Shown: in pieces, positions 10,525 to 20,898 of the stretch
How positions within the stretch are numbered: the stretch's first letter is position 1
Layout: each line of letters begins with the position of its first letter
DNA from: Tritrichomonas musculus
Lineage: Eukaryota > Parabasalia > Tritrichomonadida > Tritrichomonadidae
Direction of reading: 5' to 3'
Assembly (NCBI GenBank): GCA_039105265.1
Contig: JAPFFF010000020.1
Span: 434,001 to 498,000, forward strand
DNA: 64,000 nt
Position numbers and translations under genes: made by a program
The notes under the pieces: model-generated
Seen by the model: the letters and a program-made list of their open reading frames with translations, nothing else
What the model was told of the DNA's origin: nothing
Databases searched by the model: none

Positions 10525-13500
10525 TCATGGTTTTGAATAAACTTCAAGATATGGTTTACGATAATACATTGATGAATTAAATGAGTCCAGTAATTCGTCT
10601 GGTATTTGATAATAACCGTTAGAATTTTGAGTTAAAGGTTCTGTATTTCCATTTAGTTCATCAAGATAAGAAACACATTCCTCAGTCTCAAAGTTTATCT
10701 TTAATCTAATGTAGTGTTTGACATCTTTATCGTCATTTAATACAAATGCATATTCACTGTCATCATTATGCATTTCAAAACATATATCGAAATACATGAC
10801 TCCTCCCCGATCACTTACTTCCCAATAATCATTTTCACCAACTTCATGATTATTAAACCCTTGATAGAAATCAGGTAAAGTTGGTCCATGTGGTTCAAGC
10901 GCATAAATTCTAGCTTCCAATGCTGCTATCTTATCTTGTAGTTCTGTAATTTGACTACATAATGCTATTGTATCATGTTGTTCACCTGTATCAGCAATCA
11001 TATTACTATATGAGATAGGATTTGTTACATTATTGAGTTTAACATTGAACTCTCCAAAACGGTTGTCCTCCCATGTTATTGCATACTCATGACCATGAAG
11101 GGTATATATCATAGTGTGAACATCTCCTGATATGGAAGTAGTTCTAAATATGAAATCAAAGGTTTCTGTATAGTCTGCAAAGCTGGCATTAAATTTAATA
11201 TGAGCTCCTTCATTGAATGGTAATATTTTTGGGGCACCATTATAAGCCATCTTCCCAACAGTTAATGTTGTCTTATCTGTAGAGCAATATGATAAGTCAT
11301 TATATGCTCTAATGTCATTCTTCAATGCAAACTTGGCATCACTATCAGTCTTGGAATAGGTGTCACTCTTGAGTACATAATTGGTTAGGTCTAGTGGTGC
11401 TGGTATGTCACTCTTTAAAGCTATTTCATCCTGTTTCAATATTTTTTCCGCTAATATTAATTTGGTATCAAAAAAGTCTGTACCATTCTCTATAGAAAGG
11501 TGCCATTCACCACTCTCAGTTTGATAATAATCAACGGGATAAGTGATTCCGTCTATTTCTGTATTGGTGTAAATATCAGTATTCTCAGGTACATCAGCAT
11601 TATAATCAAATATGAAATCAAAATTCTTCACAACACCATCGTCATCAGTAAATGTCCCAACAAGACGAGTTCCTCTACCCATTTTTATTTTGACTTCCCA
11701 CGTTCCTGAACTATTTTGTACATTTTCAAATGGCACTTCAATAGATTCTTTGTATATCAAATCATTTTTGCTTCGATATTTTTCATCACAAGTATCTAAA
11801 ATAATTGTCTTGAATTCACCAACAACAAGAGATGTTAAAATAGCAGATGCTTGAGCAGATAACGGTTTATCATCATCGTACATTATTTTCTGGAGAACGT
11901 CATTTGATGGTTTTTCGTCTGGGTTCAATTGCAACTCGCTATTTTTGAGAATATCTTTCTTTAATGTATACTCCTTCAAGACATCATTAACCTCATCAAC
12001 TGTGGGGTATTCATTCATAATAGTAGCTATTGATTCATTATTGTCGTGGGATATCTTTTCAAGTGAGTCTACCTTGTTGTTAAGAGCATCTATATCACAT
12101 GTATATGCTATATCCTTAACCTCAAATGACATTCTCCTAATAGCACTATTTTCTTTAATGGCTATACCAGTAACTCTTACTTGCTGTGGGTTGGCTATAA
12201 CTATTGTCTTGCCATTTAAGGTGCATGTTGGGAAGTAATCACTGCCCTCATATTGACTTATAGTACCACCTGCAATAGTAATAGTTATTATACACTCCTC
12301 ATAGTCGATGTCATTAAACTCACTAACCTTCATAACCATTAGCCTTGCCTTAATAGTACCATCTGTAATAACATCTTCAGCTTCAAGGTGTACTTCCTTA
12401 TTAACAATACTACCTACTATATCAATAGTATCATCTCTTACTAAATCATTCTTATCAATATAGTTATTATTTTCTACTTCCTCATTAACCTCATTTATTT
12501 TATCAGCTAATAGCCTAAATGCAGGTTTTAATGATTCCCTGAAGTGGTTGCATAAATCAATGGCATCTCGATATGTTGTTATCGTCTTTGAAATGTCTTC
12601 AGTTTCATCAGTATATTCAACAACTACCTTTTCTGCATCACACCAATCAATAATAGGTGTTAAATCAGTTGTAGTTGACCTTCCTATTTTTAATGGAGGT
12701 AGGTTGCTTCCATCACCTAGATGATACAAAGCTTGTTCACCTTGTGATACACCTTCAATAGTAGCATCTATACCAGCCTTTGTAAATGTGAACCCTGTTC
12801 GAAACAATGTAAGACCAACATTAGCTATACTACCTGCAGTTCCTATAACTCCAAATGCTAGTGCTACATTTGATACTATTCTAACCTGGTCTATGTCTTC
12901 TTGTAAATGTTTAGTAATCCTTTTAGTCTCTCCCATTTCTGCATTTAACACATTTACTTTCGAGGTTATGTCCTTAACATCATAACTAACTACATCAAAA
13001 TTATTGGTTAACATATTTAAATCACTCCTCATGGTAGTAATATTATCAGCTGTTATAATCTTCGAACTAGTAATATTGTAGTCTGTATATAAGGTAGTAG
13101 CTGCATTAGGATTTGGTGTTATTTCATAAAACTGTTGGTCTATTATGTACTTAAATGCATTAGTTGATGAATCCCAATTAATCTCATCAATCGGGTCTGT
13201 ATAATCCTTCCTCAAATATAATTTTATGTCTCTGGTTTCACCAACATCTAAGCAAAAGCCCCAATCATAGCTAATTGTCTCAATAGTATCTAGGATTGGG
13301 ATGACGTCGAGTAACCACTTATCAGTCTTTTTAATCACATTATCAACTTTGAATGATAACCTTGTTGCTCTAGATGATTCACCAACATATATATCTAAAT
13401 ATATCTTCTCAAACATATCTGTTCTATCCATAACATTAGGAGCCATCTCAAAGTAATAAATAACTGCTCCATAGTAACCTGGATGTAAAGCATTATCAAT

Positions 13501-16500
13501 GCCACCATAAAATGACCTATCATAATTAGTATATGTTAGGTTCCATTCATCCTCATCATGTATCTTTCCATCATTCATCTCAATACTTATCTTATGTTTG
13601 TAGTTCTTCAATAATGAGAACATTAAGCCATTCTCTTCATCAGTCTGTATCAATTTATCATGCAAGTCTGTTTTCTTAATCGTAACCCAGCTACCGTAGC
13701 AACCATCTGTTTTCCTACCAGGTCGAATATTCCATTTATTAATGACTTTCCCATTAAGATGACCTTTCGCATTATCTCCTGACCAATACCCCTTATTCTC
13801 AAGACTTTTATCAGTATTCCATTGTAGGTTCCATGTATTGCCAAAACAATGTTCCTTGAAGACAAAGTTTAATTTATCAGGTATTTCATAGTTATCAGGT
13901 ACTTCATATACCATCTTATAATATTCGTCCTCTCCTATTTTTTCTTCTGTGATGATAGATGGTTTATAAAAGTAGTGAACATCGCTTTTATGGAGTTTTA
14001 ATGCATTTTCAGCTTCAATGATAGAACATTTTATTGCCTTATCTGTTTTTAATGCAGTTGGTTCATATTCATTCATAATACTTAGTTCACCATTTAGATA
14101 TAAAGTATAAGGGTGAAAAGGTAGGCTTTTATCGAATGCTATATAATACCTATCATCTGTTGATGAGTTATCATTGATGGTACAATAATCATTCTCTTTA
14201 TTGTAGGTAATAACTGGACAAACTATTTTACCATTTCTGGATGTTATATAGAACTCTTTTATGTACCTACCTCTTTCATTATATATTACATTCTTTCTTA
14301 ATACTATCTTGAAGATAGGCTTATTCGAATTTAAAAAGGCTTGTTTTTGTAAATCGGGTACAAAGATGCCTAATAGGTTGCATTCGATATCATTGATAGT
14401 ATTAGATAATGAGTATACATCCTTATTAGTAATAACAAATTCAGGTATACCTGATTCTAAAACAAAATTAGGGTCTGTTGTAGGAGTAGTGGGTGTTGTG
14501 CTTATCTTTCCATTTATTACTTTATAATCAACTAATGCTGAATTAATTTGTTTTCTAAATGTTTCTAATAACTCATCATCAGGTTCAATCACTATTATAT
14601 TTCCATCAGGGTCAACAATTTCATCATTCTCTAATATCTGTGCACCATTTCCAGTTATCTTATTATATAACCAATCTATTCCATCTAAGAATAGACCAAA
14701 AATTGGGAAAATAACATACTCAACTGCAAGAACTCCAATAGTAACCAAGGCTGCACCCATGATGAAAGCTATTATTGTAATCCTCACCATATGAGGACAA
14801 TTTTCCCAAAATGTTCCTTTTCCATCACTGTCCTCACCTGTAAAGAATAAAAGGGTATTTATACCAAACTTTTTAACTCCTTGCCATATTGTAGTAAATA
14901 TCGTTTTCATCTTACTCCATACATTAGACCAAAATATTGGAAAAGAGGTATATGCTACTTCATATATTTCATATCCTTTGCTCTTTAATGCATCAACTGT
15001 TTCGCTCGATGGTAATAGTTCACTAAATCGGTCAACAAGTTCATCAATATTATGGTCTATCTTACCAATATAATCACCTTTATTCTTTTCATAGTTTATT
15101 ATCTTAACAATAACCTCTTTTGTACCATTATACCCCTTAAATAATAAATATGGTATTTCACTATTCCATAAAAAGTAGACGACATTATATATAACCTTTA
15201 ATGTATTAGTTAACGCATAATCTATTACCTGATAAGATAAAATAAAAGGTGCAACATTTATTACAACCATCGTTCCAATAATATTTACGAGCAGTTTTTG
15301 TAGTATTGCTGATGTTTGTTTACCTAATGTTATTATTTTTTTCACGGTTACATGTACTGGTTCCTGAGGTTTGATACGTGACTTTATAGTACTCTTTATT
15401 TTTTCAAATGCCTCAGACAATTCATCACCAGATGGAAAATAGAAGGTGTCACTACCATCTCCAATAATTTGAATTTGGTCAGCAGCAGGTGGTGGATTAG
15501 GTTCTGGTCCTGGTGTAGGGTCTGGTCCTGGTGTAGGTTCTGGTTCTGGTGTAGGGTCTGGTGAAGGCTCTGGTGATTCCTCTACTATCTCTATTGTAAC
15601 AGGTCTTATTTCTGGTTCATTAGTTGTTTCATTAATTAGGCATATATATGGTGTTGTACCAAATGCTTCTAAAAGGTCAGTGTATACGATAGTATCACTA
15701 TTGAGTTGATTTAATAATTCATTGATATTGTCATTTGTAGTGTTTGTTTGCTCAACAAATTCTTTAAAAGTGTTTATCTTCTTAGGTTTAATATCATATA
15801 TGGTTTCATTCGTAGTTGTGTTTGTTTCTTTTTCAACAACTTTAATAGGTTCTATTGCTGAAAAATCTATTGATGTTTTGTTAATCCATTTAGATATGTT
15901 ATTATTATTTAGACTGATATTAGAGATAATATTATTTAAGCTTGTTGGAGGCTTTTGTTTAACTTCATAAGAGGTTGTTTTTGTTTCCTCATCTGTTTTT
16001 TCTTCTATGACCGAGAGATTATCTAATTGGGTAAAATCGATACCTGTTGTTTTAGTACTTTCTAATTTTGTCAACCAATTCTTAAGATTATCATTGCTTG
16101 CATTTAACTGTGTTATTAAGTCTGTGAAGGTATCTACATGCTTATCTTCAAGCTTATATGTTATTACGGTTTCATCCCAAGGACCTGTACTCGTTTCATC
16201 TAGTTCCCCAGGATGATGTATTATTTTTGTTTCTTCTTTCCAGCATGATAGGTTTAGTTTTTTCTCAACAATTAAGATTTCAATTAAACATAATGCTAAT
16301 TTTTCGAATTCTTTAGTAAATTGTTTATATGTCTTTATTGGCACTTGGTCTTGTTCAAAATATCCATCGCTGATTCTTTTGATAATTGTTACTATGTCTG
16401 TATATGATGTATCAATGAGTTCAGTACCTAGAAATTCTTCTACATTAAATCCATCTATTTTATCCATAGTATCAAATATATAGTCAACAACATTTTTCAA

Positions 16501-17013
16501 ACCATCATAATTATTATTTAATGCTGCTACTAATTTGTTGTATGTACTAACATCAAGAGTTTGCTCTTTAACCTCATTAACGAAAATAGTTAATTTCGCA
16601 TCAGGTGCTACTACTGATGCACCCATAACATCAATTATATCCGTCTTCATTTTATTCAAGTATGTCTGTAAATTAGTAGTACTTGTTGAAATACGTTCAT
16701 ATAGCTTCTTTAATGATGTTGCATTGTTCTTCTCTTTTAATGTACCATCAGGGTTCCATGTAGTAATACCTTGTCCTGCCATAATATTAAGGTTACCAAA
16801 TCCATCTAATCCTCCTTGCTTATCTAAATAATCACCAACTATCTTTTCATCTATTTCTGCTTTATTGTATAAACAGCTAAATGTTGGATAATCATCTGGG
16901 TCTCCACCTCTTATGATATCGATGTTGTTTTCATCATTAACACTTATCTCTATGTCTTTGTCTTTTAGCTTCTCTGTTTCTCCTGATTGCAAAGAATAAA
17001 CTTTAATTGACAT
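10525..17013 (-). CDS. Giant fibre-like surface protein, element B
   Basis: About 2160 residues. ATG at 17013 (MSIKVYSLQSGE) is preferred over one 105 bases further upstream, because it lies 17 bases from the divergent penton-like gene. Visible parts: a beta-rich N-terminus with AGQGITTW; a Pro/Glu/Asp-rich hinge (repeats such as PTPGPDPTPGPEP) coded near 15.5 kb; two strongly hydrophobic stretches coded near 15.25 and 14.76 kb that could cross a membrane; a core coded near 13.1-12.8 kb (TLYTDYNITSS, coiled coil, hydrophobic segment) shared with the proteins in C and D; YSKTDSDAKFALKND-type fibre repeats; and a C-terminal coiled coil (ELQDKIAALEARIYALE). Probably a virion fibre or host-attachment protein; this is inference. 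The frame is uninterrupted. Confidence 0.7.
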   Translation of the reverse strand: MSIKVYSLQSGETEKLKDKDIEISVNDENNIDIIRGGDPDDYPTFSCLYNKAEIDEKIVGDYLDKQGGLDGFGNLNIMAGQGITTWNPDGTLKEKNNATSLKKLYERISTSTTNLQTYLNKMKTDIIDVMGASVVAPDAKLTIFVNEVKEQTLDVSTYNKLVAALNNNYDGLKNVVDYIFDTMDKIDGFNVEEFLGTELIDTSYTDIVTIIKRISDGYFEQDQVPIKTYKQFTKEFEKLALCLIEILIVEKKLNLSCWKEETKIIHHPGELDETSTGPWDETVITYKLEDKHVDTFTDLITQLNASNDNLKNWLTKLESTKTTGIDFTQLDNLSVIEEKTDEETKTTSYEVKQKPPTSLNNIISNISLNNNNISKWINKTSIDFSAIEPIKVVEKETNTTTNETIYDIKPKKINTFKEFVEQTNTTNDNINELLNQLNSDTIVYTDLLEAFGTTPYICLINETTNEPEIRPVTIEIVEESPEPSPDPTPEPEPTPGPDPTPGPEPNPPPAADQIQIIGDGSDTFYFPSGDELSEAFEKIKSTIKSRIKPQEPVHVTVKKIITLGKQTSAILQKLLVNIIGTMVVINVAPFILSYQVIDYALTNTLKVIYNVVYFLWNSEIPYLLFKGYNGTKEVIVKIINYEKNKGDYIGKIDHNIDELVDRFSELLPSSETVDALKSKGYEIYEVAYTSFPIFWSNVWSKMKTIFTTIWQGVKKFGINTLLFFTGEDSDGKGTFWENCPHMVRITIIAFIMGAALVTIGVLAVEYVIFPIFGLFLDGIDWLYNKITGNGAQILENDEIVDPDGNIIVIEPDDELLETFRKQINSALVDYKVINGKISTTPTTPTTDPNFVLESGIPEFVITNKDVYSLSNTINDIECNLLGIFVPDLQKQAFLNSNKPIFKIVLRKNVIYNERGRYIKEFYITSRNGKIVCPVITYNKENDYCTINDNSSTDDRYYIAFDKSLPFHPYTLYLNGELSIMNEYEPTALKTDKAIKCSIIEAENALKLHKSDVHYFYKPSIITEEKIGEDEYYKMVYEVPDNYEIPDKLNFVFKEHCFGNTWNLQWNTDKSLENKGYWSGDNAKGHLNGKVINKWNIRPGRKTDGCYGSWVTIKKTDLHDKLIQTDEENGLMFSLLKNYKHKISIEMNDGKIHDEDEWNLTYTNYDRSFYGGIDNALHPGYYGAVIYYFEMAPNVMDRTDMFEKIYLDIYVGESSRATRLSFKVDNVIKKTDKWLLDVIPILDTIETISYDWGFCLDVGETRDIKLYLRKDYTDPIDEINWDSSTNAFKYIIDQQFYEITPNPNAATTLYTDYNITSSKIITADNITTMRSDLNMLTNNFDVVSYDVKDITSKVNVLNAEMGETKRITKHLQEDIDQVRIVSNVALAFGVIGTAGSIANVGLTLFRTGFTFTKAGIDATIEGVSQGEQALYHLGDGSNLPPLKIGRSTTTDLTPIIDWCDAEKVVVEYTDETEDISKTITTYRDAIDLCNHFRESLKPAFRLLADKINEVNEEVENNNYIDKNDLVRDDTIDIVGSIVNKEVHLEAEDVITDGTIKARLMVMKVSEFNDIDYEECIITITIAGGTISQYEGSDYFPTCTLNGKTIVIANPQQVRVTGIAIKENSAIRRMSFEVKDIAYTCDIDALNNKVDSLEKISHDNNESIATIMNEYPTVDEVNDVLKEYTLKKDILKNSELQLNPDEKPSNDVLQKIMYDDDKPLSAQASAILTSLVVGEFKTIILDTCDEKYRSKNDLIYKESIEVPFENVQNSSGTWEVKIKMGRGTRLVGTFTDDDGVVKNFDFIFDYNADVPENTDIYTNTEIDGITYPVDYYQTESGEWHLSIENGTDFFDTKLILAEKILKQDEIALKSDIPAPLDLTNYVLKSDTYSKTDSDAKFALKNDIRAYNDLSYCSTDKTTLTVGKMAYNGAPKILPFNEGAHIKFNASFADYTETFDFIFRTTSISGDVHTMIYTLHGHEYAITWEDNRFGEFNVKLNNVTNPISYSNMIADTGEQHDTIALCSQITELQDKIAALEARIYALEPHGPTLPDFYQGFNNHEVGENDYWEVSDRGGVMYFDICFEMHNDDSEYAFVLNDDKDVKHYIRLKINFETEECVSYLDELNGNTEPLTQNSNGYYQIPDELLDSFNSSMYYRKPYLEVYSKP

Positions 17014-17029
17014 TTTAGGATATAATAAA

Positions 17030-17770
17030 ATGTTAGTATCAGTACAAAGCACAAATGCTGATGAATATAATAAGGTATCAGTTAATTTAGATATACCTTG
17101 GAAGTGTAAATATGTCAAGTATTATGTATCTTCTATAAACACCTTGAGTAATATTCTGTTAACCAATGATGAAGATTATATTGAGATGTCAAGTGATTCA
17201 ATACCTCTTAAATCCTATTTTCGAACTCCTAAATTTTCTTATACAATCAAAGAATTACAATCGGTATTAAATATAATGTGTTGGGTTCATTGGGAGTATA
17301 ATCAAGAAACAAGAACATTCCAAATAAAAACCACAATGAAGACTACCATTACGTCTTTAACTCATCGAGCCGCATTAGTAACTGGTCTTTATAATACTCC
17401 AATGCCTTTAGAGTTACCTGCTAATACAACCTATATAATAAAAGATATACCAATATTAAATCATACTAAGTTGTATCTAGTATCACTACAAGGTAATGCC
17501 ATATACTCGAATATAGGTGAACAACAATATACACCTTCAGTTATTGGTACAATAAATACCTTCACTATAGATAATAAACCACTTATATATGATTTCGAAA
17601 CTGAGGGTAAGCCTTTAAAAATAAAAACATTTACAGATTCATTAAAATATTTAGAATTAAGTTTAGTAGATTTTCAATACCAGCCGATATTGTTAAAAAG
17701 TCCTTTGTTCATAACTATCAAAATTAAACCATCTAACTCGACTGATATCAATGATGTTATAACTAAGTAA
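17030..17770 (+). CDS. Penton-like minor capsid protein candidate, element B
   Basis: A 246-residue beta-rich protein without membrane segments or signal. Its C-terminal pattern (YLELSLVDFQYQPI, then FITIKIKP) and its divergent position next to the fibre-like gene match the 145-residue gene of element C. Single jelly-roll minor capsid (penton) proteins are a standard part of Polintons, and this is the best candidate here, but the call rests on position and secondary-structure character, not a clear motif. It overlaps the pPolB tail by 8 bp. Confidence 0.45.
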   Translation: MLVSVQSTNADEYNKVSVNLDIPWKCKYVKYYVSSINTLSNILLTNDEDYIEMSSDSIPLKSYFRTPKFSYTIKELQSVLNIMCWVHWEYNQETRTFQIKTTMKTTITSLTHRAALVTGLYNTPMPLELPANTTYIIKDIPILNHTKLYLVSLQGNAIYSNIGEQQYTPSVIGTINTFTIDNKPLIYDFETEGKPLKIKTFTDSLKYLELSLVDFQYQPILLKSPLFITIKIKPSNSTDINDVITK

Positions 17771-20630
17771 ACCTAAGAGTACGTGCAAATTTAGGTAAGT
17801 TGGTTTGTTGAAATGTCTTTGACTTCCTGAATGCATTCGAACCATCCAACAAATCAAATGTCATACTTTCTCCTTTGTACATCCTTTCATAGAGTTCTTC
17901 AATTGTGATACCCATCCTTTTGCACTTGTTGAGAATAACTTGTTTTGGAATTCCTTTGAGTCTAATATGATATCCTTCATTTCCTTGTTCATCAACCAAG
18001 ATATCGAGGTAGCTCTTTTTACCAAGTGCAATGAGTTTTCTTGAGTGTATTTCCCCTTGACTACCTTCGAACTCATCAAAGTCATTATGAAACTGACACA
18101 TATTTTTTCCAATAAGAGGTTGATGATACTTGAACTGGAATAAGTCAGCTATCCTTGGTACATCTTTTTCAAGTACATGCATACTATCAGTATCTTGATA
18201 AAAGATAGGTATACCTGCTTGCTCAGCTGTAGCCATAACCCTGTTCATTAAGTGCTTACTCCAAGAGAGAACGCTTGCACCAAATTGAGGTAGGTTGAAA
18301 TGGTCATTAATTGGTTTCAACTTCTTGACATAGCACTTATCAATATTAGCATCTTCAACAACCTCCTTGATAAAGTTGTAGTTCCTCCAGAGGTACTTGT
18401 ATAGTTGGCTTTTTGGTACTGTCTTGGTTTCAGTCTTTGTTGCTTTCAATATTGACTTGCCATATATGGAGTTGAGGAGGAGCTTTATTGTTTGTTCAAG
18501 AGGGTTCTTTTGCTTTTTATATCTTGCCCTGAGATTAAAGAGCTTCTCAATGAACTCATTGATTTTCTTGTTAAATCCTTCATCAAAGTAATAGCCACGT
18601 ATTAACTCATATTCAACATCATAAAATTCGAACAAGTCCATGAGACCTACTTTATCGATATAATAATGGTCAACAAGGAAATTGCCGAATATTTTACTAC
18701 CTGCTTCATTCCTTGTAAATACTTGTCCAAATTTATATGGCTCTTTTGATTTACATTCGAGTTTCTTGATGTTGACTTCGATAAAGAATGTATCATATTG
18801 CATAAGTTGTTCATGTGTTGTACCTTGTGGTATTACTTTAGGTCTTCCTAATGGTATACCATCCATAACATACATTGCAGATGGATATAAGCTAACTGCA
18901 TCAAAGTCTTGTATCTTTCCTTCGATGTATTGCTTTTCATTACCTGCTGTCATTGTTCTTCCACCAGAGACACATCGTTGTATGAAGTCTTGACACTTAC
19001 CTGATAGTTCATAACATCCATCAAAGCAACCATATTTCTTGGCAAAGCAGTATCCAATAGCACTTATAGATATAAAATCATGAACTCCATACATATCTGT
19101 CTTTGTTTCTTTAAAGACTGCTTTCAGGTCTTCATTAAATTTTTCCATTCCCTTCATCAAAACAATACAGTCCTTGAAACAATAGAAGATGGCATATTTA
19201 ATGATGTCGATTTTACCATCATTATAACAATTTGCAATTTTTGCATTTTCAATAATCTGCTTGCAGTTTGCATCAAGTTGTGCTTTCGATAACTTATCTG
19301 CATTTTCATCGATGTATTGCTGTTGGAACTCAGTAGCATCAACAATTCTTCTTTGTATGTTCTCTTGTGTATATAGCTTATATGCCATGACTTCCTTGTG
19401 AACATTGAGGTTGAACATTGTAGCAAATTTATTTAATGCTTGAGGTATTATACTATATGAGTTCCTGAATGTTAATCTCTTTTTGACTTTCCTTGTACCT
19501 TCTTCGAATAATGTCATGATGATTTGCAACACAGTTCCACTTCGTTCTGTTATCTGTGTATCCCATCCAGGTGTGTTAATGAAAAAACATGCATCATACT
19601 TGAGGTTGTGAAAATATGTTAATGAGCCACTCCATAAATAATTCAAGAGCTTCTGTCCACAATCTTCACCTTGAATAGATATTTTATGTATGTTGGCTTT
19701 ATCTCGAAAGATCGTACAATTGAGATATGGTATATGTGGACTGACTGTAGAGTTTGTTTCGAAGTCGCTATAATAAATCCTTGACCATGTATTTTGTTTC
19801 TTTTTATTATTTTCAATGAGTCTTGTACATTGTTCTGCATTATATTCGAGACTTACATAGTCATTAACATGTTCATATTCAGTTGTGTTGATAATATCCA
19901 TTTCGCATGCTTTGATTTCTTCAAATAGATGTAACTCAAACATCTTTTGGAAAAAGGTTATTGGTTTGATTCCTTCATGTTTATAGTCTTTGACAGTCTT
20001 TCCATTTTTCTCCAATCTTTCTATCTTACATCTTTTTTCAAAAGGCATATATGCAAATGTTCTATCAAGTTCTTCATAGTGTCGAAGATAGAATAATGTA
20101 CAAGGTATGTTCCTGTTGAGCATATAATGGTCTTTGAACAATATCAGGTTAACTTCTCTTTGAAAATCAACAGACCATTTTTTCTTTCTGGTGTTGATTC
20201 TTGTTTCATACTTGTATTTATCAGGTTGTTCAACAATTCTAATGATACTAAAATTGCACTTGAACTTTTTAGCTACTTCTTCTATCTTGTTATTGGGTAT
20301 GGTTCTTGTTTGAACAAAAAATCGTAAGTCATCTATTTCATCATCAGTGAACACACCGGATTGTATACAAGCATATACAAAACAATTATCTCTGTAGTTC
20401 TCTTTCCTTACCTCATGAAAGATTTGGTATGTAGATAAGTCTATAGGTGATAGATTGATGTATGGGAAAAAACTACCTTCTGGTGTATTTCGATAGTCTT
20501 CATCAATTTCGACTTCATCATCATAGAATTCATGAGTATCCATATCTTGCATCTTGGTTCTAAAATGAACACCATCATTTGTTTTGTTCATGTCAATAAA
20601 TTGTACTTCATATCGAACTGGAATGAACAT
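17763..20630 (-). CDS. pPolB: Protein-primed DNA polymerase B, element B (N-terminally short)
   Basis: 955 residues from the ATG at 20630. An OTU-like region (RDNCFVYAC about residue 80, KDHYMLN about 165) precedes the exonuclease motifs SDFET, YFHNLKYD and FKDCIVLMKG and the polymerase motifs DFDAVSLYPSAM (about 577), LLLNSIYGKS (about 720) and YQDTDSMH (about 810). No HNH insert is present. Compared with the D copy, roughly 270 N-terminal residues are absent; the open frame runs to the edge of the element. The sequence present reads without interruption. It would copy the element's DNA using a terminal protein primer. Confidence 0.88.
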   Translation of the reverse strand: MFIPVRYEVQFIDMNKTNDGVHFRTKMQDMDTHEFYDDEVEIDEDYRNTPEGSFFPYINLSPIDLSTYQIFHEVRKENYRDNCFVYACIQSGVFTDDEIDDLRFFVQTRTIPNNKIEEVAKKFKCNFSIIRIVEQPDKYKYETRINTRKKKWSVDFQREVNLILFKDHYMLNRNIPCTLFYLRHYEELDRTFAYMPFEKRCKIERLEKNGKTVKDYKHEGIKPITFFQKMFELHLFEEIKACEMDIINTTEYEHVNDYVSLEYNAEQCTRLIENNKKKQNTWSRIYYSDFETNSTVSPHIPYLNCTIFRDKANIHKISIQGEDCGQKLLNYLWSGSLTYFHNLKYDACFFINTPGWDTQITERSGTVLQIIMTLFEEGTRKVKKRLTFRNSYSIIPQALNKFATMFNLNVHKEVMAYKLYTQENIQRRIVDATEFQQQYIDENADKLSKAQLDANCKQIIENAKIANCYNDGKIDIIKYAIFYCFKDCIVLMKGMEKFNEDLKAVFKETKTDMYGVHDFISISAIGYCFAKKYGCFDGCYELSGKCQDFIQRCVSGGRTMTAGNEKQYIEGKIQDFDAVSLYPSAMYVMDGIPLGRPKVIPQGTTHEQLMQYDTFFIEVNIKKLECKSKEPYKFGQVFTRNEAGSKIFGNFLVDHYYIDKVGLMDLFEFYDVEYELIRGYYFDEGFNKKINEFIEKLFNLRARYKKQKNPLEQTIKLLLNSIYGKSILKATKTETKTVPKSQLYKYLWRNYNFIKEVVEDANIDKCYVKKLKPINDHFNLPQFGASVLSWSKHLMNRVMATAEQAGIPIFYQDTDSMHVLEKDVPRIADLFQFKYHQPLIGKNMCQFHNDFDEFEGSQGEIHSRKLIALGKKSYLDILVDEQGNEGYHIRLKGIPKQVILNKCKRMGITIEELYERMYKGESMTFDLLDGSNAFRKSKTFQQTNLPKFARTLRFT

Positions 20631-20757
20631 GTTTGAGATATATGGATTAGTGTCTGACTGGTCTTCACTTAAATCAAGTTCTCCTGTTATATGACCTAAT
20701 GTACTTTCGAAGTTGTGCTTATCACTGAGTGTGAAGTACTTATAAGTTCCTGATAAC

Positions 20758-20898
20758 TATGATAGATCATTACCAGTTAATGCAATTATACGTAAAGCTG
20801 ACCCAAGCTTTAGTTTATATTGGCACATCCAATTAGAGTCAATAAATGGTTATTGTGAAATATTTGGAAATCCAGACTTAATGATGATTTTGCAATAA
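20758..20898 (+). pseudogene. Helitron-like coding remnant, right flank of element B
   Basis: A short open stretch resumes as soon as B ends and reads YDRSLPVNAIIRK ... IFGNPDLMMILQ before a stop. The phrase FGNPDL resembles the G-x-P-D/T-L-F block that follows the N-terminal region in Helitron-like proteins, and so it is the probable continuation of the coding region interrupted at 10113. It is only 46 residues long and nothing Helitron-like follows it. Confidence 0.4.

Larger units (their letters stand above)
10114..20757. mobile_element. Polinton/Maverick copy B (shortened)
   Basis: A 10.6-kb Polinton-derived segment. Parts: an A-tract and minisatellite near the left end, a giant fibre-like gene (-), a penton-like gene (+) and a pPolB (-) lacking the N-terminal region seen in D. 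No integrase, ATPase or major capsid gene is present. The left edge is placed at AGTAGTATACTAG, resembling the termini of A and C; the right edge is where Helitron-like host coding resumes. I see no matching TIR or clear target duplication, so the copy looks incomplete and probably older than C. Its polymerase groups by motifs with that of D. Confidence 0.65.

Noticed and set aside
10525-17013. Fibre-like repeats as evidence of a bacteriophage or bacterial contig
   Set aside because: The gene sits beside a Polinton-type pPolB within trichomonad host sequence; similar repeats occur in eukaryotic viruses.
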